Of a DNA stretch of 64,000 nt, positions 8,150 to 17,676 are shown piece after piece. Each line of letters begins with the position of its first letter. Position 1 is the stretch's first letter. Both the position numbers and the translations under genes were made by a program. This stretch comes from an uncultured Lachnospiraceae bacterium (GTDB lineage: Bacteria; Bacillota; Clostridia; Lachnospirales; Lachnospiraceae), in NCBI GenBank assembly GCA_947575805.1, contig CANPOY010000001.1:62001-126000 (forward strand), given 5' to 3'. The notes below the pieces were generated by a model. The model searched no databases and was not told the DNA's origin. It was given only the letters and a program-made list of their open reading frames with translations.

Positions 8150-9478
8150 CTATTCATTTGTCACCCAAAATGTCAGTGACATCTGATTATCATTCTTTGC
8201 ATAGGCCACGGTAGCGCCCGACTCCCCCAGATAGCGGAAAATCTCGTGGTTATCAACCAATTCTGTCAATACCTCCGTATAACATTCCCAATCTGCGCAC
8301 TTTACCGTTACGTCATCCCTTCCCTGCTCCTCCGCCCTGTCGAAAAGCCCCTTCATCTGCTCCCTGTCATAGGAGGTAAACAGTGCTCCCTCGCGGAAGT
8401 AGTAGTTTGCTTCTGTTGCAGCACACTGGGGCATGGGTATATTCTCTCCCAATGTATGGGTTTTTAAAAGCTCCTCCGTGGTCACATTCAGATAATCATA
8501 ATTAATTTCCGGTATTCCCGCATTCTCTGCTTCTCCGTCCTGCTGTGTATAAGAAGCGTCCCCCCAGGTAGCGTCCACATAATAATATTCCCCGTCCACC
8601 TTCACCAGGTTCCAGGCATGTCCCTCCTGCCCTTCTCCCGACTCCACGGTTCCCAATACCAGTGTGCACTCCACCCCCAGGCGGTTCAGCAGGTACTGTA
8701 TCGCCTTGGCATAGCCCTGGCACACGGACCTGTTGTTTACAAACACGGAATAGACGTTCTGATTGTCCGGCGACGCCGGATCGTAATCCGTCTCCCTGAT
8801 GATCGTGTCGTATACATATTTTACCTTTGCGTACTGATCCGCTTCCTCGTCCGCACCGGACAATATTTTCTCCGCCGCCGCTTCGATTTCCTTCCGCCTG
8901 CCCTCTGCCGTCTCCCTGTCAATGCTGTAGGTGCCGGAAAAGGCTATGGCCGTAATTTTATCTCCTCTGGTATACCTTGTATAGGAATATCCCTCCACAT
9001 AAAATAATTCCGGATGATCGTTCAGAACGCACTGAAATATGCGATCTATATCCTCTTCGTCGCATCCGGCCGCCAGTGCCGCCGCGTCCAGCCGCTCTTT
9101 CTCTCCAAAGCTGCCCAGCGTACGCTTTATATCCTCATACCACGTCAGCTCCGCCTCGCTTAAGGTCCCGGCGGAATATTCGAACGCGCCGTCATACAGA
9201 AAGCTTTCCTTTCGGGCGGCATCCTGCTCTCCCTGGGCAACGTCTTTTCCGCCCTGGGCAGCGTCCGAACCCGGCGCACTTGCAGACGACTGCCCTGTCT
9301 CCGGGCGCCGTATATTTTCTATATTCCTTTGCCCGCCACTTCCCTGCTCCCCCACCGGTCCCGGACCTGTCACGGAAAAATCCCGCGGCACCTCCTTCAG
9401 AAGACTGCTGGCATTGCAGCCTCCCAGCAGCAACAAACAGAAAAGTAAAAACACATAATTTTTCTTCTTCATACCCAT
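8150..9478 (-). CDS. Transglutaminase-like lipoprotein
   Basis: Predicted exported lipoprotein: positively charged start, hydrophobic stretch and lipobox LLLGGC near residue 20. A Ser/Gly/Gln-rich linker follows, then a transglutaminase-like (papain-fold) domain. The triad is visible as Cys in NRSVCQGYAKAIQYLLNRLG, His in GHAWNLVKVDGEYYY and Asp in VDATWGD. It is 442 aa. It resembles the protein at 57127-58641 in domain and motif order. Substrate is unknown; such domains act as peptidases or cross-linkers at the cell surface. No strong ribosome site marks the start, and ATG 9472 is equally possible. Confidence 0.8.
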   Translation of the reverse strand: MGMKKKNYVFLLFCLLLLGGCNASSLLKEVPRDFSVTGPGPVGEQGSGGQRNIENIRRPETGQSSASAPGSDAAQGGKDVAQGEQDAARKESFLYDGAFEYSAGTLSEAELTWYEDIKRTLGSFGEKERLDAAALAAGCDEEDIDRIFQCVLNDHPELFYVEGYSYTRYTRGDKITAIAFSGTYSIDRETAEGRRKEIEAAAEKILSGADEEADQYAKVKYVYDTIIRETDYDPASPDNQNVYSVFVNNRSVCQGYAKAIQYLLNRLGVECTLVLGTVESGEGQEGHAWNLVKVDGEYYYVDATWGDASYTQQDGEAENAGIPEINYDYLNVTTEELLKTHTLGENIPMPQCAATEANYYFREGALFTSYDREQMKGLFDRAEEQGRDDVTVKCADWECYTEVLTELVDNHEIFRYLGESGATVAYAKNDNQMSLTFWVTNE

Positions 9479-9483
9479 ACACG

Positions 9484-11124
9484 TTAATTTCTGGAGAACT
9501 CCGCCAATACCAATCCCTTGTTCCTGTCCAGCGTCATTCCCACACTCCAGGCATTCACGAACAGCAGCAGCGGATTTCCCTTCATATCCTTTACCTTTTT
9601 CATGTCCGAGGTGCCCGTCAGCTTATCTACATCCACCTCATCCTTATTTTCGATCCAGCGGATATGCTCATAGGGCAGATTTTCCAGCCGGATACCCACA
9701 TTATATTCATTCTCCAGTCTGTACTTTAAGACATCAAACTGCAGCACACCCACCACGCCTACAATGATTTCTTCCAGACCTGTGTTGAATTCCTGAAAGA
9801 TCTGGATTGCGCCCTCCTGAGCAATCTGCTCTATGCCTTTCACAAACTGCTTTCTCTTCATGGTATCCAGCTGCCTTACCCTGGCGAAATGCTCCGGCGC
9901 AAAGGTCGGTATTCCCTCGTAGCGAAAACTCTCCTTCGGCATACACAGCGTGTCGCCGATGGAGAAAATGCCCGGGTCAAAGACACCTATGATGTCTCCC
10001 GCATAAGCTTCGCTCAGTATTTTTCTCTCATCCGCCATAATCTGCTGGGGCTGGGAAAGGCGCATGACCTTATTGCCCTGTACATGGCGGACCTCCATAC
10101 CTGCATCGAACCTGCCGGAACAAATGCGCATAAAAGCGATCCTGTCCCTGTGGGCCTTATTCATATTGGCCTGTATCTTAAAGACAAATGCGGAAAACTC
10201 GTTTTCTGCAGGTTCCACCGAACCGATGTCCGCTTTTCTGGGCAGCGGCGCGGTAGACATTTGTAAAAAGTGCTTCAGGAAAATTTCCACCCCGAAATTG
10301 GTCAGAGCGGAACCAAAACAGACCGGCGTCAGTTTTCCAGCCTGCACCTGATCCAGGTCAAAGGAAACTCCTGCACCGTCCAGAAGCTCGATCTCCTCCA
10401 GAAGCTTGTCCGCCGGCTCGTCTCCGATCAGTTCCCGCAGCCGCGCCTCCTCATGAACCGGTATTTCTGTGGCAATACCCTCCTTTGTCCCCTTTTCCGT
10501 GTCGGAATAAGAAATCACGCACTTCTTCTCTCTGTCGTAGACGCCTTTAAAGCCTTTACCTGAGCCAATGGGCCAGTTCACAGGACAGGTGGCGATTCCC
10601 AGCTCCTTCTCGATTTCATCCAGCAATTCAAACGTATCCCTGGCGTCCCTGTCCATCTTGTTAATAAAGGTAAAGATCGGAATTCCCCTCATTCCGCAGA
10701 CTTTGAACAGCTTTCTGGTCTGGGCCTCCACACCCTTGGAGGCGTCAATCACCATCACCGCGGAATCCGCCGCCATCAATGTACGGTAGGTGTCCTCGGA
10801 GAAATCCTGATGCCCTGGGGTATCCAGAATATTAATGCAATATCCGTCGTATTCAAACTGCAGCACGGAGGAGGTGACAGATATACCTCTCTCCTTCTCT
10901 ATCTCCATCCAGTCGGATACGGCATGCCTTGCCGTAGCCTTTCCCTTGACGCTTCCTGCCAGATTAATGGCTCCGCCGTAAAGCAGAAACTTCTCCGTCA
11001 GAGTTGTTTTCCCCGCGTCGGGATGGGAAATGATCGCAAAGGTCCTCCTGCGATTGATTTCTTCCACACGCATACCTTTACGAATATCACCCATTTCAAA
11101 ATAATCCATATTTTCCTGACTCAT
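9484..11124 (-). CDS. prfC: Peptide chain release factor 3
   Basis: Translational GTPase that recycles RF1/RF2 after termination. G1 is SHPDAGKTTLTEK near residue 25, G3 is DTPGHQDFSEDTYRTLMAADSA, and G4 is NKMDRDARD. The RF3-specific C-terminal region includes GVVGVLQFDVLKYRLENEYNV. It is 546 aa from ATG at 11124, which has AGGAGG 7 nt upstream; the ORF-track start 25 codons earlier lacks one. Confidence 0.94.
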   Translation of the reverse strand: MSQENMDYFEMGDIRKGMRVEEINRRRTFAIISHPDAGKTTLTEKFLLYGGAINLAGSVKGKATARHAVSDWMEIEKERGISVTSSVLQFEYDGYCINILDTPGHQDFSEDTYRTLMAADSAVMVIDASKGVEAQTRKLFKVCGMRGIPIFTFINKMDRDARDTFELLDEIEKELGIATCPVNWPIGSGKGFKGVYDREKKCVISYSDTEKGTKEGIATEIPVHEEARLRELIGDEPADKLLEEIELLDGAGVSFDLDQVQAGKLTPVCFGSALTNFGVEIFLKHFLQMSTAPLPRKADIGSVEPAENEFSAFVFKIQANMNKAHRDRIAFMRICSGRFDAGMEVRHVQGNKVMRLSQPQQIMADERKILSEAYAGDIIGVFDPGIFSIGDTLCMPKESFRYEGIPTFAPEHFARVRQLDTMKRKQFVKGIEQIAQEGAIQIFQEFNTGLEEIIVGVVGVLQFDVLKYRLENEYNVGIRLENLPYEHIRWIENKDEVDVDKLTGTSDMKKVKDMKGNPLLLFVNAWSVGMTLDRNKGLVLAEFSRN

Positions 11125-11174
11125 CTTCAGCCTCCTGTTTTCAGTATTCATGCCTGTGCCGTTCGCAGCAGCTC

Positions 11175-12368
11175 TCAGGTGGGACTGTCCGCCGGACAAT
11201 TGCCGGCGTCCATACCATTTCCTTCAAAGGCAGGCTCCATACCGAAATATTTCAACACGGTGGCCCCTATATCCGCGAAGCTTTCCCGTGTTCCGTAATT
11301 GACGGGGCGGACTCCCCGGCCGTACATAAGGAAGGGGGTATACTCCCTGGTGTGGTCCGTGGTAGCCGTGTATGCCGGGTCACAGCCATGATCCGCCGTG
11401 ATCATCAGTACATCCTCCGGCCTCATCTTTCCCATAAGCTCCGGCAGTCTCTCATCAAAGTATGCAAGCGCCCGCGCATAGCCGTCCACGTCTCTCCTGT
11501 GCCCGTAAAGCATATCATAATCCACCAGGTTGATAAAGCACAACCCCTCAAAATCCCGGTCAAGATATTCCAGTGTCCTCTCGATTCCTTCCTCATTGCC
11601 GCCGGTATAAACCGCTTCAGTGATCCCCCTGCCCGCAAAGATGTCCTGAATCTTGCCCACGGCGATCACATCCTTCCCTGCCCCGGAAAGCTGATCCAGC
11701 ATGGTAATACCGGGAGGCTCCATGGAGAAATCATGCCTGCGGGCTGTCCTGGTAAAAGGACCTCCTGCGGGGCCTGTAAAAGGTCTGGCAATCACCCTGC
11801 CCACACCGTGTTCTCCCGTGAGTATTTCCCGGGCTATACGGCAGTACTCATAAAGCTGTTCCGGCGGCACAATGTCCTCATGAGCCGCTATCTGAAATAC
11901 ACTGTCCGCGGAGGTATAAACAATCAGATCCCCCGTAGCCATATGGGTGTCTCCGTATTCCTGGATCACTGCCGTTCCGGAATAAGGCAAATTGCAGAGT
12001 ACGCCCCTGCCTGTACGTTTCGAAAAGGCATCCAGCACCTCCCGGGGAAACCCGTTCGGATAAGTGGGCAGCGGATTTGGCGAATATACACCGGCAATCT
12101 CCCAGTGTCCTATGGTGGTGTCCTTTCCCCTGGAACGCTCTTTCATACGGGCAACGGCCGCCTGCTGGCTGCCTTTCTTTAAGCTGCCGCCCTCTGTCAC
12201 CACACCGTCAATATCAAACAGTCCCAGATCCCTCATATTCGGCATGCGAAAACGGGGGCTGGCGGACACGCTCCTCAGGGTATTCACATTCACGTCCCCG
12301 TAAGAAGCCGCATCCTCCATCCCGCCGATTCCGAAACTGTCCAGTACGATCAAAAACACTCTCCGCAT
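11175..12368 (-). CDS. deoB: Phosphopentomutase
   Basis: Manganese enzyme of the alkaline phosphatase superfamily that interconverts ribose/deoxyribose 1- and 5-phosphates. Metal-site motifs are VFLIVLDSFGIGGMEDA (N terminus), INLVDYDMLYGHRRDVDGY, and ITADHGCDPAYTATTDHTREYTP (C terminus). It is 397 aa from ATG 12368, with GAGAGG upstream. Upstream on the minus strand lies TGGTATACT, an extended -10-like element (about 12408-12416), a possible promoter between spoIIIAH and deoB. Confidence 0.94.
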   Translation of the reverse strand: MRRVFLIVLDSFGIGGMEDAASYGDVNVNTLRSVSASPRFRMPNMRDLGLFDIDGVVTEGGSLKKGSQQAAVARMKERSRGKDTTIGHWEIAGVYSPNPLPTYPNGFPREVLDAFSKRTGRGVLCNLPYSGTAVIQEYGDTHMATGDLIVYTSADSVFQIAAHEDIVPPEQLYEYCRIAREILTGEHGVGRVIARPFTGPAGGPFTRTARRHDFSMEPPGITMLDQLSGAGKDVIAVGKIQDIFAGRGITEAVYTGGNEEGIERTLEYLDRDFEGLCFINLVDYDMLYGHRRDVDGYARALAYFDERLPELMGKMRPEDVLMITADHGCDPAYTATTDHTREYTPFLMYGRGVRPVNYGTRESFADIGATVLKYFGMEPAFEGNGMDAGNCPADSPT

Positions 12369-12465
12369 AATCTTTGGTCCTCTCAACGATTGCATAAATT
12401 ATTTACCAGTATACCACACCTTTTATGTAATTTACACTATAATTTTACGTTGTTTAGCTGTCTGT

Positions 12466-13221
12466 CTACTGTACCACCGTACTGATAATAATATTTTCCG
12501 GGGCAATCTCCGTCTTGCGCTTTACGATGTCCTCGATCTGCGCCCGCATAATATCGTCCAGTGTCGCCGCATTCACCACCACATCCACGGCGTCCCCGTT
12601 AATGCTGACCACCACATCAGTGAAGCCCTTTGCCTCCAGCAATATCTCCGCCGCTGCCTCCTTCTCGGCCACAGCCGTCATCTGTACCATGCTGTCCACT
12701 GCCGCCTGCTTCTGTTCGTCGGAAATCCCCGCACTGTTGATGATCTCCAGCAGTGTCTCTTTATTTTTGGCCCTGGTCTGCTCCTTCAGGAGTTTCGCTT
12801 CGGAAAGAATGGTAACTCCTGCCGCAGACGACGTGAAGACTGCCTCCCCCGGTATCTCCCCATCCTCCGGTGTTTCGCTCTGCCCTTCCCCGGCAACGGT
12901 CTGTGACACCTGAAAATCCGCATCCAGATAATTATCCACCGGATCGTCCTCCATGTCGGAATCCAGGCTGTCAATTTCGGTCAGACCGGTCTGCAGCAGG
13001 TCTGCTTCCGAAAGATCCAGCAGATCCTCCGCCGTGTAATTTTCCGTGAGGATGTCCCCCGTCCCCGTAGGTGTCGTATCGCTTGTGTATACATTGCTGT
13101 CGTCCACCTTCAGATATTCATCTTCCAGACCGGTTCCCGCGAACTGCAGATACCCTGCGATCGCAATCATGATCGCAAGTGCGGTTATCATAAGCTGATT
13201 TTTTTTGATTAGGTTTTTCAC
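12466..13221 (-). CDS. spoIIIAH: Stage III sporulation protein AH
   Basis: Mother-cell half of the SpoIIQ-SpoIIIAH channel that spans the engulfment membranes. One membrane segment (LMITALAIMIAIAGYL, residues 10-27) is followed by an acidic linker. The C-terminal ring-building YscJ/FliF-like domain (EKEAAAEILLEAKGFTDVVVSINGDAVDVVV) ends in PENIIISTVVQ. It is 251 aa. It is the last gene of the spoIIIA operon. Confidence 0.93.
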   Translation of the reverse strand: MKNLIKKNQLMITALAIMIAIAGYLQFAGTGLEDEYLKVDDSNVYTSDTTPTGTGDILTENYTAEDLLDLSEADLLQTGLTEIDSLDSDMEDDPVDNYLDADFQVSQTVAGEGQSETPEDGEIPGEAVFTSSAAGVTILSEAKLLKEQTRAKNKETLLEIINSAGISDEQKQAAVDSMVQMTAVAEKEAAAEILLEAKGFTDVVVSINGDAVDVVVNAATLDDIMRAQIEDIVKRKTEIAPENIIISTVVQ

Positions 13222-13287
13222 GTTTTTCCCTTTCTCTTCGTTTTGCTAATTTATTGTATGAGCCCGAGAACCGATATATGAATCCTG

Positions 13288-13932
13288 TCACCTGGTTTTT
13301 GTCTCCATTTTTACCACCTTGACCTTGTGAGCATCCACATGGAACAATGCCTGCACAATTTCTGTCACAGTGCGGTTTACCGTGCCGCTCCCCGCCCCTT
13401 CCGCCACAACCAGCACTCCCTCGATTTCCGGGGCATAAGTCTTAATCACATACGGCGTGCTGCTGCTGCCATCCGACTTGCTGTACACCACACTTTCTCC
13501 AATCTCACTGGTATTCACCGTGCGGCTTCCTCCCTGAGAATCCGTCTCCTCAGTCATGGAGCTGTTTATCGGCTTCTCCTTCTCCACCACCAGCTCTTCG
13601 GAGGATTTCAGCGTGATCATTACTCTGACCTTACCCACCTCTGCCATCTCCGACAGCGCCGCAGTCAATCGCCTTTCCAGCTCCGCTGCGTAATCCGACT
13701 GCGCCGCACCCTGTATCGAAACAGACTCTTCTCCGCCTCCGGGCGCGGTTTCGCTCCCGCCCAGGACGCCTTTTTTCTCTGCCGCTTCCCTGCCCTTTCC
13801 GCCGCTGTCCTTTGTGGGCAGTGCAATAATAAACAACAGGATTCCCGCCAGTACCAGGATCAGCAGATTGTCCCTGCGAAAGAACTTTTTCACCCGCTCA
13901 TCCTCCAGCCACCTTTTCCAATCTTTTTTCAC
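13288..13932 (-). CDS. spoIIIAG: Stage III sporulation protein AG
   Basis: Ring-forming component of the forespore feeding channel. It has a basic N terminus, one membrane segment (NLLILVLAGILLFIIALPT, residues 23-42), and a ring-building domain with LERRLTAALSEMAEVGKVRVMITLKSSEELVVEKEK. The C terminus is GVLVVAEGAGSGTVNRTVTEIVQALFHVDAHKVKVVKM. It is 214 aa. It lies between AF and AH. Confidence 0.92.
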   Translation of the reverse strand: MKKDWKRWLEDERVKKFFRRDNLLILVLAGILLFIIALPTKDSGGKGREAAEKKGVLGGSETAPGGGEESVSIQGAAQSDYAAELERRLTAALSEMAEVGKVRVMITLKSSEELVVEKEKPINSSMTEETDSQGGSRTVNTSEIGESVVYSKSDGSSSTPYVIKTYAPEIEGVLVVAEGAGSGTVNRTVTEIVQALFHVDAHKVKVVKMETKTR

Positions 13933-13950
13933 AGACCTCCCATCACCTCC

Positions 13951-14361
13951 TTACCGCCGATGAATTTCAATGGGACCTACGATCACCACATCTTCCGGCG
14001 CAGCTTCCCCGTTCTCCGGTGTATCTTCCCCTTCCTCTGCCGTCTCTCCGTCCTGCTCTTCCATTCTCCTGCGGATCTCTTCCAGCGTCATCCGCTCCAG
14101 CATCTCATCTGTCTCTGCAGCTTGCCGCGCCGCCTCATCCATTTCCTGTTCCATCTGGTTTCGAAACGTCCCCAGCTTCTCCAGCGCCTGCTCCATGCCC
14201 CCTCCCAACAGGAAGCTTCCCACCGGCAGAAAAAGCTGGATCAGCACCATGACACTGACCAGAAGCTTCAGATATTTCTCATAGGTCTCCTTAGGCCTGA
14301 AATGTACAATAGTTTGCGCACAGATCATAAAAATACCGATCCCGCAGATTGTCTGCAGCAA
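13951..14361 (-). CDS. spoIIIAF: Stage III sporulation protein AF
   Basis: Membrane-anchored component of the SpoIIIA complex. Two N-terminal membrane segments cover roughly residues 1-53 (ICGIGIFMICAQTIVHF; YLKLLVSVMVLIQLFLPVG). A short acidic soluble part follows. It is 136 aa, shorter than the roughly 200 aa of Bacillus, as is common in Clostridia. It is placed between AE and AG. Confidence 0.9.
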   Translation of the reverse strand: MLQTICGIGIFMICAQTIVHFRPKETYEKYLKLLVSVMVLIQLFLPVGSFLLGGGMEQALEKLGTFRNQMEQEMDEAARQAAETDEMLERMTLEEIRRRMEEQDGETAEEGEDTPENGEAAPEDVVIVGPIEIHRR

Positions 14362-14365
14362 AATA

Positions 14366-15418
14366 TCACCCCCTTCCGGACGCCGTAACTACCGCAATGG
14401 AAATCAAAAACAACAGCAGCGCCGTACCGGTGATTTTAAGGAGCAGCATCCCCCCGTCTCCGGCCCTGTTGACACACGCCGTAATCCGCTTGTCAGTGAC
14501 TATTCCCATAAACGCAGCGGAACACTTTAACACCCCGGCAATCAGGGCAATCTTTAAAAGGGGGGCGGCACAGAGCACCAGGATCAGGAGCAGAAGCACC
14601 ACACCGATACTGTTCTTCAGGACAATAGCAGAACCCAGTACCAGCTCCATCGCACTGTCTGCAATATCCCCCACCCCCGGAATCGCCGACAGGATCTTCT
14701 GCAGGGCAGACTTTTTCACGGTATCCACAACGGGAGTAATCAATGCCTGAAAAATGCTGATACCGGTGACAATTCCCATCGCCGCTTTTAAGATCCAGCC
14801 CACCGCCTTTTCCATCAGATCAATGAGCATGTTCAGCTTCTCCTCCACCCAGATACCGTTTACCATGGACAACATGACAAAGCTGTAGGCAAGCGGAACC
14901 GCCCCGCTGGAAAGCACGTATTCTATTCCATATATGACAACCAGCATCATCTGGCAGACCACTCCTGCCGTCATGGCGCCTGTGGATACCCCCACGGAAA
15001 TCAGATATGCAGGAACCAGCAGCCGGATGAAAAGCGTTATATCTCCCAATGTGTGCAGCGCCGTTTCCGCCGCCTCGGAAAAGCATTTCAAAAGAATTGC
15101 GGTAAACAGCAAATACATAAAGTAGAAACTCATATCCGCAACCTGGTGCACATCGAAGATCTCCACAAAATGCGTGACCAGCGAAGAGACGATGCCCAGC
15201 ATCAACAGCCAGACGAAAATATTTTTCATCCCTGCCAGCTGATTCGTAATGCCGGCTGCCCCTCCTGCAACCAGGCAGGACAATGCTCCGAATATATCGC
15301 CGGACATCACCTGCTCCAGCAGTTGTTTTGCCGATATATCCGTCTTTGGAAACAGCTGCTGTATGCCCGCCGCCAGCCTGTCCAGACCGTAATCCTGCCA
15401 AATCCCGTCCAAATCCAT
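14366..15418 (-). CDS. spoIIIAE: Stage III sporulation protein AE
   Basis: Polytopic membrane protein of the SpoIIIA channel. Several hydrophobic helices follow an N-terminal soluble stretch (LDGIWQDYGLDRLAAGIQQLFP). A conserved segment is PVVDTVKKSALQKILSAIPGVGDIADSAMELVLGSAIVLKNSIG near residues 230-275. It is 350 aa. It is followed by AF after 4 bp. Confidence 0.93.
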   Translation of the reverse strand: MDLDGIWQDYGLDRLAAGIQQLFPKTDISAKQLLEQVMSGDIFGALSCLVAGGAAGITNQLAGMKNIFVWLLMLGIVSSLVTHFVEIFDVHQVADMSFYFMYLLFTAILLKCFSEAAETALHTLGDITLFIRLLVPAYLISVGVSTGAMTAGVVCQMMLVVIYGIEYVLSSGAVPLAYSFVMLSMVNGIWVEEKLNMLIDLMEKAVGWILKAAMGIVTGISIFQALITPVVDTVKKSALQKILSAIPGVGDIADSAMELVLGSAIVLKNSIGVVLLLLILVLCAAPLLKIALIAGVLKCSAAFMGIVTDKRITACVNRAGDGGMLLLKITGTALLLFLISIAVVTASGRG

Positions 15419-15453
15419 ATGTCATCCAGCCTTTCCTGTGAGAATCACTGTAT

Positions 15454-15840
15454 TTACATAAAGCTTTGTATCTGTTCGATCACGGCAAAAAGGACGGGCA
15501 GACCGGCAAACATTACCGACAGTTTCCCCAGCACCTCGATCTGCCCTGCCACCGTCTGGTATCCCGCATCCTTACATACATCGGCACTGAATTCGCAGAT
15601 GTATGTAATTCCTATGACCTTCAGTAATACCGTAAGATATCCTTCCGCTCCGTTCAGGTAGATCCGCAGCTTTCCCAGCTGGCCCGCCACAGCCTCTACC
15701 TGTCTCAGTGCGTATCCGAAGACGAGAATACCTACAGCCAGTCCCACATATGTCCCATACTCCGGCTTCTGGCCCTTGAACTGAATTGCCAGCAGTACTC
15801 CCGTGATTCCCAGAAAAGCTACCTTTACCAGCTCCTGCAC
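15454..15840 (-). CDS. spoIIIAD: Stage III sporulation protein AD
   Basis: Small integral membrane protein of the SpoIIIAC/AD family, 128 aa. It has four hydrophobic segments (VAFLGITGVLLAIQF; GTYVGLAVGILVFGYAL; YLTVLLKVIGITYICEFSADVCKDAGY; LPVLFAVIEQIQSFM). The ICEFSADVCKDAG motif is typical. It is read directly after AC. Confidence 0.93.
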   Translation of the reverse strand: MQELVKVAFLGITGVLLAIQFKGQKPEYGTYVGLAVGILVFGYALRQVEAVAGQLGKLRIYLNGAEGYLTVLLKVIGITYICEFSADVCKDAGYQTVAGQIEVLGKLSVMFAGLPVLFAVIEQIQSFM

Positions 15841-15854
15841 AATGCTCCTCCCAT

Positions 15855-16049
15855 CTACAACGCGAACAGGGTCTGTATCGTCTGAAACAATTCGTATATG
15901 TATGGCACGATCCAGGTCAGCACCAGAATCAGGCCCGCAAGGCTGATCATAAACGCATGCTCTTCCCGTCCGCTGTGCTTTAGTACCTGGCTGAGTATCG
16001 TAACCAGAATACCGACTGCCGCTATCTTAAAAATCAGACTCACTCCCAT
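15855..16049 (-). CDS. spoIIIAC: Stage III sporulation protein AC
   Basis: 64-aa two-helix membrane protein of the SpoIIIA complex: IFKIAAVGILVTILSQVLKHSGREEHAFMISLAGLILVLTWIV. The SGREE turn between the helices is characteristic. It sits between AB and AD. Confidence 0.93.
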   Translation of the reverse strand: MGVSLIFKIAAVGILVTILSQVLKHSGREEHAFMISLAGLILVLTWIVPYIYELFQTIQTLFAL

Positions 16050-16091
16050 AATTCCCCGTATCCTATCTTTTTACTGATTCGCGCGAGAGGG

Positions 16092-16610
16092 TCAGTACAA
16101 TACCAGAATAATCAATAACCCTCCCATGGCTCCAAGTCCTACCGCCATTCTGCACTTTTCCGCATTTTCCTGTTCCAGGGCTGCCGCCTTTATCTCCAAT
16201 TGCTCCCTGCTCTGCTCTATGAGATCCAGCTGCATCTGTCCGTCACCGAAAGTGCCGGCCGATACAAACCGCAGGTATTCTTCCCTGTCCTCCTCCTTCA
16301 GGGGCATTTCCCGCAGCGGCTCTTCCATACACTCCCGAAAGACCCGTGCAAAGCTCTCCCCCGTGTTTTCCTGCATTTTTATCTCAATCCTCCTCAATGC
16401 GTCGCTGAGAGGCCCGGACACTCTTCCGGCCACGTGTCCGCAGCACTCCGGCAGCGTCCTCCGCCCATAGCGGACCTCGCTTCCAAGGAGGCTCAATGTA
16501 CCGCACATTGTCCGCAGCGCCCTGACCCTGCCCGTAAACTGCCGCTTGTACCATAGTCCCAGGCCAAAGCAGCCGCTCAGGATCATACAGGCCCCTGCCA
16601 GCCTAAGCAT
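16092..16610 (-). CDS. spoIIIAB: Stage III sporulation protein AB
   Basis: 172-aa membrane-anchored protein. It has an N-terminal helix (LAGACMILSGCFGLGLWY), the family segment RVRALRTMCGTLSLLGSEVRYGRRTLPECC, and a C-terminal helix (MAVGLGAMGGLLIILVLY). The fold is GspF-like in known members, consistent with the secretion-system origin of the complex. It overlaps the end of spoIIIAA by 8 nt. Confidence 0.93.
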   Translation of the reverse strand: MLRLAGACMILSGCFGLGLWYKRQFTGRVRALRTMCGTLSLLGSEVRYGRRTLPECCGHVAGRVSGPLSDALRRIEIKMQENTGESFARVFRECMEEPLREMPLKEEDREEYLRFVSAGTFGDGQMQLDLIEQSREQLEIKAAALEQENAEKCRMAVGLGAMGGLLIILVLY

Positions 16611-17541
16611 AATCCCCTCCTTCTTCCTCCATTCTCTTTACCACGCAGCTTCCCTGTTCCTTTCCGAGAATAATCACCATCCGGAAAAGCTGCTTCCACA
16701 CCCCTTCCGGCACATCAAACCTGGACATCACATCCTCGCGGCTCTCCCCGTGAGCCGTGGCCAGTATCCTGCACCCGCATACCGCAGCGCGGCGCAGAGC
16801 TTCCAGCTCCTCACCGTCACCCAGCTCGTCAATGGCGATAACTTCCGGTGACATGGAGCGCAGAAGCATCATCATTCCCAGACTTTTAGGACAGGCATCC
16901 AGCACGTCCGTCCTCATACCCACATCGTTCTGAGGCTTTCCGCAGAATGCACCTGCGATTTCCGAACGCTCGTCAACAACCCCCACTGTCATACCCTTCC
17001 CCCATTTGTTACCGTCCGAAACCTGTCTGATCAGATCCCTGAGAAGGGTGGTCTTTCCACATCCCGGAGGCGAGATGATCAGCGTGCTTTTCAGATTACC
17101 TTCTCCGTATATTCGTGGAAGCACCCTGTCAGCCGCACCCTTTATCTCATGGGAAACCCGAATATTGATAAAAGTTATGTTTTTGATCGTCCGCAGATTC
17201 TTTTCGTCTTCCGGCACCGCTTGTCCCGCAACTCCGATCCTGTGACCGCCCGCCACCGTAAGGAACCCCTGCCGCAGCTCATCCTCATAGGCATACAGGG
17301 AATAATGGCAGATATGCTCCAGCAGCTTGGAAAGCTCCTCCGCCGTAATGCTGCCAGCCTCCTGCATCCGCTCTGTAAAATGTCCTTCTCTGTCCAGGAA
17401 GACTTCCTTCCCGTCTATGTATATCACAATAGGGCGGTCTGCCCGCAGACGAATCTCACGGACAAACCTTTGGTGTGCAGCCGTATATTCCCAAAAGCTT
17501 CTTTTTTCTGCCGGAAAAAGACGTAAGATCGTGTTTTCCAT
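16603..17541 (-). CDS. spoIIIAA: Stage III sporulation protein AA, ATPase
   Basis: Secretion-type ATPase that powers the SpoIIIA channel in the mother cell. Walker A is SPPGCGKTTLLRDLIRQVS near residue 155, Walker B is VIAIDELGDGEELEAL near 220, and the R-rich VDERSEIAG lies between them. It is 312 aa. ATG at 17541 has AGGAGGG 9 nt upstream. It is the first gene of the eight-gene operon, downstream of a sigma-E-like promoter. Confidence 0.95.
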   Translation of the reverse strand: MENTILRLFPAEKRSFWEYTAAHQRFVREIRLRADRPIVIYIDGKEVFLDREGHFTERMQEAGSITAEELSKLLEHICHYSLYAYEDELRQGFLTVAGGHRIGVAGQAVPEDEKNLRTIKNITFINIRVSHEIKGAADRVLPRIYGEGNLKSTLIISPPGCGKTTLLRDLIRQVSDGNKWGKGMTVGVVDERSEIAGAFCGKPQNDVGMRTDVLDACPKSLGMMMLLRSMSPEVIAIDELGDGEELEALRRAAVCGCRILATAHGESREDVMSRFDVPEGVWKQLFRMVIILGKEQGSCVVKRMEEEGGDYA

Positions 17542-17580
17542 ATATGCCTGCCCTCCTGCACCTCTTTGTCCTCTTTTTCC

Positions 17581-17608
17581 AATATATGAAAATAAAACCC
17601 GGATATTC
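17581..17608 (-). promoter_or_regulatory. Probable sigma-E promoter of the spoIIIA operon
   Basis: On the minus strand, GAATATC (17602-17608) is followed after 13 bp by CATATATT (17581-17588). This is close to the sporulation sigma-E pattern (KMATATW, 14-15 bp, CATACANT). Transcription would begin about 30 bp before spoIIIAA. spoIIIA is a sigma-E target in Bacillus; the match here is by eye. Confidence 0.5.
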
Positions 17609-17636
17609 CTGTTTCCCCTTTAAGTTCTGGCAGTAT

Positions 17637-17660
17637 TTTTGTATTCAGAAAAATACAAAA
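17637..17660. promoter_or_regulatory. Inverted repeat, candidate activator site upstream of the glycyl-radical gene
   Basis: TTTTGTATT (17637-17645) and AATACAAAA (17652-17660) form a perfect 9-bp inverted repeat with a 6-bp spacer. Its centre is about 63 bp before the inferred start site of the + strand promoter, a usual place for a dimeric activator. It does not match the FNR core TTGAT-N4-ATCAA. Confidence 0.4.
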
Positions 17661-17676
17661 TTTTAATGGAAAGGTA

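Noticed and set aside
7849-8157. 102-aa minus-strand ORF in the spacer
   Set aside because: It translates the 40-bp repeats and the terminator hairpin; no ribosome site or recognisable motif.
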